Shown here piece by piece: positions 42,516 through 50,152 of a stretch of DNA of 50,152 nt. How positions within the stretch are numbered: position 1 is the stretch's first letter; the number at the start of each line of letters is the position of its first letter. Location: positions 1-50,152 of the forward strand of contig KE647144.1 of NCBI GenBank assembly GCA_000447185.1, given 5' to 3'. A program made the translations under genes and the position numbers. Under the pieces are notes generated by a model. It made no database searches and had not been told where the DNA came from. It saw only the letters and a program-made list of their open reading frames with translations. This DNA comes from Vairimorpha apis BRL 01 (Eukaryota > Microsporidia > Nosematidae).

Positions 42516-43117
42516 ATGAGTAAAAAAATATATAAATCTAATAAAAAAAATATTAAATTACTTAATAAATGTAAATTTAGAATTCCTTACCAATTAATAT
42601 TAGATGATACGTTTATTTATAATTCTAACAAATTTGGAAAAAGATATAAACATTTAACAGAAATATTTAAGTCTGAGCCGAAATTATTCTTTACCAAGTG
42701 TATCTACAATAAATACAAAGAATTGAATAAATCTTTTGATCATGATTTAAGCGCACATTGTGAATTTTTAGAATGTAAACATAAAAATAAATCTGATGTT
42801 CTAAGATGTTTAAAATTTATATTTAGAAATTATAATAAAAATCATTACATAATATGTACAGCAAATAAAGAAATAATTGATTTTTTTAAAAAAAACGAGA
42901 TGTTCCAATTTTAAATTTTTATAATGGTCAAATAAAACTATATTTAAATGATTTAGTAATTCCAAAAATGTGTAATTTTGTTACTGAAGCAAGTGAACGT
43001 GAATTAAATAGATTAAAACGTATTTTTAATAATGAAGAAAATTCAGATATTGAAACAGAAAAAATTAATATTGATGAATTAGAAATAAGTGATGAAGATT
43101 CGGAAATAAATAACTGA
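42516..43117 (+). CDS. UTP23: UTP23, SSU processome factor (one frameshift)
   Basis: PIN-domain-like protein of the small-subunit processome, needed for snR30 release and early 18S rRNA maturation in the nucleolus. Reconstructed length is about 200 residues (yeast 254). Family marks are FRIPYQLILDDTFI near residue 23, FFTKCIYNKYKEL, a zinc-type CEFLECKH...C cluster, HYIICTANKEI (family: HY.VATQD..L) and an acidic tail. It is closer to Utp23 than to Fcf1 because of the Cys/His cluster. One base is missing in A8 at 42888-42895; repair gives KKKRDVPIL as in the family. CCC at 42507-42509 lies 6 bases before the ATG. DIM1 follows 64 bp downstream. Confidence 0.82.
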
Positions 43118-43181
43118 AATAAAGAATATTAATAATTTTTTGCTTAAAAAATTATATAAAAAATTTAATATTTTTTATACC

Positions 43182-44002
43182 ATGGTAAATCCAAAATTTA
43201 ATAAAGAGCTGGGACAACATATCTTAAAAAATATGGGCGCTATAGATACAATACTTGAAAAAGCTAAAATTAAATCTTCTGACATTATTTTAGAAATTGG
43301 TGGAGGTACAGGAAATTTAACTATGAAAATGTTGCCAAAATGCAAAAAAGTAGTTTGTTACGAAATGGATCCAAGGCTTGCTTCTGAACTAGTAAAAAAA
43401 GTTAATAATTCTAAATTTTCTAACAATTTTCAGTTATTTATTGGAGATTGTATGAAACAAGAATTTCCATATTTTGATTTATGTATAAGCAATTTGCCAT
43501 ATCAAATAAGCAGTCCATTTATATTTAAATTATTAAATTACAATTTTAGATGTGCCTATATAATGTTTCAAAGAGAATTTGCCGAAAGACTTGTTGCAAG
43601 ACCAGGATCTTCAAATTATTGTAGATTGTCTGTATCAGTGCAACTTCTTGCACAAGTCGATCATGTATTGAAAGTTTCTAAAAACTCCTTTGTTCCGCCT
43701 CCAAAAGTCGAATCCAGTGTAGTAAGGATCGAACCACGCATGTCAAAACCAATATTAAACTTTAAAGATTTTGATGGACTTTTAAAAATATGTTTTCTGA
43801 GAAAAAACAAAACATTATTGGCTAATTTTAAAGGATCAACTTTTTTAAAAAAAAATCTAAAAATTTAGAAGATATTGAATTTTGTGTAAAAAAAATTTTA
43901 GAAAAATTAAATTTACAACATACTCGAGCAAATAAAATGGATATTGATGATTTTTTAGAATTATACTTAGAATTTAAAAAAAATGATTTAACTTTTATTT
44001 AA
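43182..44002 (+). CDS. DIM1: Dim1, 18S rRNA dimethyladenosine transferase (one frameshift)
   Basis: SAM-dependent enzyme that dimethylates two adjacent adenosines near the 3' end of 18S rRNA. Reconstructed length is about 273 residues. SAM-binding motif I ILEIGGGTGNLT, acidic YEMDPRL, GDCMK, catalytic motif NLPYQISSP, then QREFAERLVARPGSSNYCRLS and VPPPKVESSVVRI are textbook KsgA/Dim1. One base is missing in A9 at 43847-43855. Repair leads to the C-terminal RANKMDIDDFLEL, as expected for eukaryotic Dim1. The start MVNPKF at 43182 lacks a CCC motif, so the gene may be co-transcribed with UTP23, 64 bp upstream; the frame is also open to 43140 but has no other ATG. Confidence 0.94.
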
Positions 44003-44395
44003 TAATATATTTTTTTAAATTTAAATTATTATAAATAATTGATTTTTATAATTAAAATTAATTTTTAAAATTTTAGTTTGAGTATAAATAAAATCAATAA
44101 ATTAAAAAAGTAAATTTAAACATTTTTCAAAACTTTTATTTTTCTTAATTTACAGCACTTTAATAGTAATATAAGATTTATAATTTAAAAATTTAAATTT
44201 TTTTATATTTAAATATTAAAAAATATATTTATAATTTGTAATTTATAATTATTATTTATTTTAAATTTCATTTATAAAAATGTAATGAAATTTTTGTGTT
44301 TACATGAAATTTATAAAGGTTTTTATTACATTTTTTTACATAAATTTATTTAAAATAAAAAATACTTTGTAAACAGAAAAAAATCTAATTTTTTC
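44003..44395. other. Convergent AT-rich intergenic region
   Basis: Nothing recognised. Confidence 0.5.
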
Positions 44396-44834
44396 TTATT
44401 TTTCTATGTATCTCTTGAATTTTTTTTCATTTATAATTTTTTCCTCTCGATATTTCTTACTTCTAAATTTATTTTCATTTTTATTTAATTTTTTATTTTA
44501 AAAGTTTTTATTTTTGTATTTTTAATATTATTATTTTCAGCACTATCTTTTATAACTGGTTTATAAGTTTCAAATTTTTTAATATGGACAAAATTCTTTG
44601 AATTTGTGTTTACAAAAGGTATTTTAAAAACCATTTCCCTTCCTTGATTGTGTTTAAAACAATTAGCATATTTTTCATATAAAATTTTGTCATTTTTATG
44701 TAAATAATTTCTTATCTCATTTAAATATAGTGGTTTGTTATTAATATATTGAAGTATGATTTCCAAAATATTCTGTGAATTACATTCTAAGTATTTATTT
44801 GTTAAAAAAAAGATTCTATTTCTTTATTATTCAT
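44396..44834 (-). CDS. Unidentified basic protein (two frameshifts)
   Basis: Reconstructed length is about 146 residues. The first half is helical with a winged-helix-like look (LEIILQYINNKPLYLNEIRN, then YLHKNDKILYEKYANCF). The second half is very rich in Lys, Asn and Arg (FRSKKYREEKIINEKKFKRY), suggesting RNA or DNA binding. Shifts are one missing base in A8 at 44804-44811 and one in T6 at 44489-44494. CCC (GGG at 44843-44845) lies 8 bases before the ATG at 44834. Family unknown. Confidence 0.5.
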
Positions 44835-45655
44835 AAAATTAAGGGTTTACATGTAATAATATTAGTTAAATATTCAAAAAAATTCTAAAATTTTATATTA
44901 AATCATGCAAAAATGCTTAAATAATAAAAATAATACTAGTTATAAACAAATTCATTTATATATTGTAATAAAAAGACAAATTATTTTTTGAATATATTCT
45001 TGATATGATTATAATCTTCTAAAAACAAAGTTTATTGATTTTGTATTAATAAAATAATTGTTTGTAACATAAATTTAATATAAATTTACATATTTTTAGT
45101 TCAAATAATTTACAAAGAGATTTATTAAAAATATCATTAATATATTATTTTTATATATAGTTGCTGGAAATAAACATAAAATTAATAACAAAATAAGTTT
45201 AAAATTATTTATTAAAGTAAAATTAAAAATAATATTAATCAGTTTTCAAAAAATAATTTACGTAAAAATTTTAAAAAAGAAACTTAGAATTTTGTTTGTG
45301 ATAAAAGATTTTTTATTTTTGTAGTATAAAAAAATGTAAGTTATAAACTTAAATATATTTTAAATAACATGTTAAAAGTTCTATATTATGATTAATGTTT
45401 TTATTGCTAAAAATTAAACATTGATCTAAATAAATATTTTAATTACAATATTGTTATTTAAGATAAAATTAAAAATATTTTGAATTTTAATTATAAATTT
45501 TCCATAATTATAAAAATATAAAGATTTTAAACTAAAATTTACTTAGTAAAATTTATAATTATGTTTTATGATTATAACTAAAAATGAAACTTTATATATA
45601 TATACTAATAAAATGTTAAAAAATAGCACAAAACTTAACTTATTTTTTTTAATCA
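44835..45655. other. AT-rich intergenic region
   Basis: A/T low complexity only. Confidence 0.5.
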
Positions 45656-47967
45656 TTATATTATTTTTCTACAATAAAAAAACCCAGCAGTAAGCTCCAA
45701 AGCTGTACGCATTTTCTTTTGTAATTTATCTTTTGAAGAATATTCTGGTAATAAAAGTGTATTAAAACACGTTTGTGAAGAAGGTAATCTATCAGTATCA
45801 CACCCATTTTTCATAATTACAAGATTAAGTGAAGCTGATCCCGAAATTGGAATTCTATCATTACCTGTTATAAATTGCAACAATTTTTTTTTCATTTTTT
45901 TTGAATATGCTTCAAAAATCTCCCAAAACCATTTGATTATGTCAGAATTAACCAAATAACCGTTATATATTGTTGTCGATTTAATTTCATTTATATCAAA
46001 TTCATTTGAACCTATGATTATTTTTTCTAACTCCTTTGCATCTAAATATACGAGAATGTCGCGTCTAATTACATAATAAAATCCTCCTTTGATAGAATCA
46101 AACTGTTTGTTTATTAATTTATTCAAAATATAATCGGCATATTTATTAATAAATAGATGTAAATTTTGCTTGGTAACTTTTACCTCTACATTATTTTCAT
46201 TTAAATTATGTGTGATTATTTTTTCATCAATTTTATATGAAATAGTAAATGTTAATTCAAGATCGTCAATTTCTTTTTCGTTTAATTTTTTCATGTTATT
46301 TAATGAATTGTATAACTCTAAATCAATCTCTTTTAAATCACTAAATGTTGTTTTCTTATTAAGAAGTTTTTTGAAAAAAAACTTGGAAATGGTAAATTTA
46401 ATATAACATTATTGTATAATGCTATTCCTAATAATTTTCCTATACAATAATATGAATCTAAAGAACGAATATTTTTAAACCAAATAATATTTTTATAAAT
46501 ATTAAACAAATTTGCATCATTTTTTATTATCTGGCTTAGTAATTGAAAAAATTCTTTTCTAATTCCACCAGAATCCACACCTTCCTCGTTTTTAAATGTA
46601 ATTCTTAATTGTTTATGAACATCTTCTTGTTTAATGTAATTTAAAATTCTTAAACTATCTGAATAAATATTTTCTCTGGTGATGGTAATAAATAAATATG
46701 GTTCTACATGACCTTCAAATATTGATCTAAAAAAAGAATCTTGTAAGGAAGCTTTCATAAGGTCATTGTTTTCCAATTTAATTAATTCTGCTTTAAGATT
46801 TAATGGTAAAATAAATGAATAATTAAGAACAGTTTTACTTTTAGTACGAAGAAACTTGAATTCTTCTTTAAGATTAATATTATTACAAAAATCATCACAA
46901 TAAAATTTTTCAAATGAAACAACATTCATTTTACTGTTAAAAGAATATAATAATTGAAAAATATTTAAAATTACTTCAAGTTTCTTGTTTTCTCTAATAT
47001 CAATATCGATAATATAATTAAGACATTTTGAAAATTTAGCGATTAACATATTTAAATCATTTTTATATAAATTTACTGTATTTAAACAAATAAAATTAGT
47101 ATTTTGATTTAAATGACACAAATGACTAAAATTAGTTTCTTCTTCTGCTATTTTAAATGGTTTTGATCTACAATTTGTAATATCTAAAGATGATTCACAA
47201 TCATTAATTGTAATATTAACATCTTTAAATGTTTGATCGCGCTTTTCTATATCTTTTATATGGGCAATTGTATTGTTAAAATTTTCTTTACAATCATTTT
47301 TATAAATACTTAGTTTTCGATTTTAAATTCATTATTATAAATTTGATATAATATTTGATAAATAATATTATAATGTTGTATCTCTGCTGAAAAATAATTT
47401 GAAATCAAAATAAATAATTTTAGTATAACCAATCCAAAAAAAGAATTTGGTTTTTTTTCATATTTCTTGAATAACAATTCTAATACACCACACATTAAAT
47501 ATTGTTCATATAAATCTAGTTCTTTGTTTACATTATTACAAAATAAATGTGGTTTATTATTATAGATTTTTATATTGTTTACAAATTTATTTAAGGAATA
47601 CTTATTTAAATTTTCTAAAACTTGTTTTTTAATTTTTTTTTACTGCATAATTTTTTAGAATTTGTTATTCCAATCAAGGTGTTCTGGTTATATGTTTCTG
47701 AGTTTGAAAGACTCTTGGATTCATTAAAACTATTTAAATAAAAAATAATAAATCTAAACACCACACACCTTTGTTAATATACTCATTAAAGTTGTTACTA
47801 TATAATAGTTTAGTTACATTATTACATAAAAAAATGTCGTTGTAACATCCCAAAAATTTTGATATGTTTTTTATAACAACTGGATCTTCTAACTTTTTAC
47901 AAAAGATTTTCAAACAATTTCTTTTTTTACACTCTTGTATAAGTTGTTTATTATATTCATCTTCCAT
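45656..47967 (-). CDS. E6AP/UBE3A-like HECT ubiquitin ligase (four frameshifts)
   Basis: E3 ligase that accepts ubiquitin on a catalytic Cys and passes it to substrates. Reconstructed length is about 771 residues. The N-terminus (residues 5-60) has LIQECKKRNCLKIFC, which resembles the AZUL zinc domain found in UBE3A proteins. The C-terminal HECT domain has VEPYLFITITRENI, FKNEEGVDSGGIRKEFFQLL, GKLLGIALYNN, NGCDTDRLPSSQTCFNTLLL with the catalytic Cys, and an aromatic tail. Missing single bases in A6 at 47740-47745, T9 at 47633-47641, T4 or A4 near 47314-47324, and A8 at 46374-46381 join all parts. The start follows CCCCC (GGGGG at 47980-47984). Confidence 0.85.
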
Positions 47968-49129
47968 TTTTTAGGATATGGGGGAAATTTAATACATTTA
48001 TATCCCTTTTCCTTATTATAAAGATGATCGATTGATTAATTAAGGAGAAACCAAAGAAATACGGAAAAAATTAATTAAATGGTGTTTTCAGAGTAACTAT
48101 GACAATTGTTATAAAAAACCTAAAAATATTTTCTCATCATTAAACACAGGGGGTAAGTTTTTTTTGTATTTATACTAAAAAAGTTTATAATATTAGAATT
48201 GTATAAAATATTTTACATAATTTTCATGCGAATATTATTCAAAAATAAATAGTTTTTATTATTTTTTATCTGTTTTTGTTTATAATGTTTAAAATATTCA
48301 CAAATTCACATTAAACATTAAAATAATTTATTTAAAAATATTTTAAAAAATAAAATTACTTTAAAAGTTTTTATACAAAAAATTTGTAATTTTTTTGAGA
48401 ATAACCAAATAAAAAATTTATTTAAAAATATATTTTTTATCAATTGATGTTAAAGTAAAAAATTAGACTTAAATTATTTTTCAACTGCAATTAATATTAT
48501 TTTTTTCTAAAAAATTTGAAAAAATAATTTTTATCAATAGAATGCACAATTAAAGACTTATCAAGTATGTATTTTTAAAATTATACATATTATTGATCAT
48601 TTTTGAAAAATAATCATAAAAATAATTTAAAAATTGATATTTTATAAATAAATATAATTAGTTAAACATTTTAATTTTTATAAAAAACATTATGTTTTTA
48701 GCTTAAATATTGTATTTATGTGTAATAAATAAGCAGTTTTTTAAATTAAATTTCATTTATTTATTTTGAATAATAAAGTTACAATTTAAAAATCATATAA
48801 AATAATTTAACTAAGATTTTATGTTGTTGTTTTTCAATAAAAACAATATAAAAATTTCTAATTACATTTATTTAAAATATAATATAATCTCAAGAAAATT
48901 ATAAATAAAAAAATTAAAATATAAAGAAATTATTTTCATTATTTTTATAAATTTTCAAACAAAAGCACAATAATTTTGTTAAATTATGCTGATTATTTTA
49001 TTCTTTGACTTCATCAGTTTAACTTCTGCTCAAGCTCTCATGTGTTTCAAATTTGTCTTTTTGAATTTGTTATAAATATATTGTTTGTCTCAACACTATT
49101 TTTTTTCTATCTTATTCTTTTTTTAAATA
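47968..49129. other. AT-rich intergenic region with a small balanced patch
   Basis: 48010-48170 is slightly less AT-rich and ends in GGGGGTAAGT (near 48150-48159), which resembles a splice donor, followed 20-25 bases later by TACTAA. No exon frame fits on either side. The rest is low complexity. Confidence 0.4.
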
Positions 49130-49620
49130 ATTTTACGGTTCTTAAGAAATTATCTATACTCTTCGTTCCTCAACTTCACCTATATTCTATAATAATAGTT
49201 TAGCATCAATCATATTTAATAAACTTAATTTTTTTTAACACTTTAGACTGTATGTATGATGCGAGATACGGTTCGAATACTATCTCTATATTGTATTTTT
49301 GTGGTAATTGGTTATCACATCATCTCATTTCATACATATGAAATTATCTTTGTTTGTAACCTATTGATTATCCTTATACATTTTAAAAATGTTTATACTT
49401 CGTTAGTTTTTCATTCTCGACTATTTAAAACTAAAAAAATTAGTTTTCATTGCTTTAAAAATAAAGATTTTCTTTCTCTTCTTATCTAAAAAAAGATATC
49501 AAGTTTATACTGCTTAGTTTAATATTTATATAATTCAATATCAATCCATATTTATTCAAATCATTCTCCATGACACTTCCTCAACAAATGGCTTCGGATT
49601 CTATGGTTTTTTGAAACAAT
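49130..49620 (-). pseudogene. Second, more decayed copy of the retroelement-like relic
   Basis: On the minus strand it shows, in order and in different frames, DDVITNYHKN, EPYLASYIQSKVLKKI and EYR..G-TKS. These correspond to TWDGILTQYHAKY, the RIEADI region and MEYRREG..RGTK of the 3726-3945 relic. The nucleotide string ACATATG(G)AATTATCTTTGTTT flanks both. Sequence upstream in the element (to about 49620) is still GC-richer and contains fragments such as ENDLNKYGLILNY. Confidence 0.5.
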
Positions 49621-50152
49621 ATTTAATATACAGAAGAGTTTTTTAAAAATAATAATAAAATATTTATAATTTTAAAATTATTTTAAATATAAAATAAAAT
49701 TTTGTTAAAAAAAGTTCTTTCCAAATTTTATGTTTTTATAGAAATTTAAAATATATATTATATTATGTTTTATCATTAAAAAAAGTATGTAGAGCATTAA
49801 AAATTACTCGTCATTTAATAATAAAGAATTAAATATTTTTGATTTTTAAAAGGTAGTATTATTTATTTTTATCCAAAATAAACAATAAAATTAAAAGATT
49901 CTAAGATTTAATTTTTTAATTATAAAATGTATAATATTGAAAAAAGTTTGTAAATAATAATTATTTTAAAAAAAAATTATTGCAAAATTTTATTTTACAA
50001 TTATAATGCTATAACGTTTTTTTATTTTAAGAACATATAAAAAATCATAATCATTAATAACTATAATAAACATTATTTTTATATATATTTTAAAATTTAT
50101 TTTATAATTGTTTTAATTGTTTATAATTGTTTTATTATTGTTTTATTAATTG
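49621..50152. other. AT-rich end of the window
   Basis: No feature recognised. The last 40 bases contain a short tandem pattern of TTGTTTTA-like words. Confidence 0.5.

Noticed and set aside
48015..48165. Possible U3 snoRNA or spliced gene (GATGATCG word, GTAAGT with TACTAA)
   Set aside because: The GATGATCG match is only 8 bases, other U3 boxes are missing, and no exon frames fit the splice-like signals.
49256..49489. A 77-codon plus-strand frame
   Set aside because: It lies antisense to the retroelement-like relic and has no motif.
1..50152. A bacterial or organellar origin of the window
   Set aside because: RNA polymerase I, proteasome, exocyst, GPI and SAGA genes with eukaryotic tRNAs require a eukaryotic nucleus.

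Overview
The window looks like nuclear DNA of a microsporidian, most likely from the Nosema/Vairimorpha group. It is extremely AT-rich (roughly 80-85% by eye). It holds short, essentially intronless eukaryotic genes whose proteins are reduced compared with yeast. Almost every start codon has a CCC (or GGG) triplet 0-13 bases upstream, the start-site signature known from microsporidia such as Nosema ceranae. The species cannot be fixed from the sequence alone.

Layout. 0.3-3.3 kb: a divergent pair, a Mad3/Bub1-like checkpoint gene (-) and MCM7 (+), sharing a 34-bp promoter. 3.7-3.9 kb: a retroelement-like relic. 4.4-9.1 kb: SEC10-like exocyst gene, ADA2 and ribosomal protein RPS0/uS2. 9.1-14.6 kb: a gene desert with a decayed coding region of about 2.5 kb. 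14.6-25.7 kb: RRN3, tRNA-Val, GPI1, RPN8, EAF7-like gene, tRNA-Met, a zinc-finger/propeller gene and UBA4. 25.8-33.4 kb: a transposon-like relic, ELP6-like gene, PCC1, a bacterial-type CMP kinase, a p24 gene and SGF11-like gene divergent over 14 bp, tRNA-Asn, a small ORF, GPI2 and NCS6. 33.4-40 kb: another relic, PWP1, a GC-richer island with a strong hairpin (possible ncRNA) and an unidentified helical protein gene. 40.3-48 kb: aminopeptidase P, a second possible ncRNA hairpin, UTP23, DIM1, an unidentified basic protein gene and an E6AP/UBE3A-like HECT ligase. 48-50 kb: a more decayed second copy of the retroelement-like relic.

How the genes fit together. Several share pathways. UBA4 and NCS6 (wobble-uridine thiolation), the ELP6-like gene (Elongator) and PCC1 (KEOPS, t6A) all modify tRNA anticodon loops. 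RRN3, PWP1, UTP23, DIM1 and RPS0 serve ribosome production. ADA2, SGF11 and EAF7 belong to SAGA and NuA4 chromatin complexes. GPI1 and GPI2 are subunits of the same GPI-anchor enzyme. RPN8 and the HECT ligase belong to the ubiquitin-proteasome system. Microsporidian gene order is compact, so these associations may be chance.

A pervasive oddity: 12 recognisable or start-motif-bearing genes are broken by about two dozen single-base shifts. Nearly all lie in A or T runs and nearly all act as one missing base. This points to homopolymer errors in sequencing or assembly, or less likely to tolerated slippage. Coordinates for those genes span the whole reconstructed gene.
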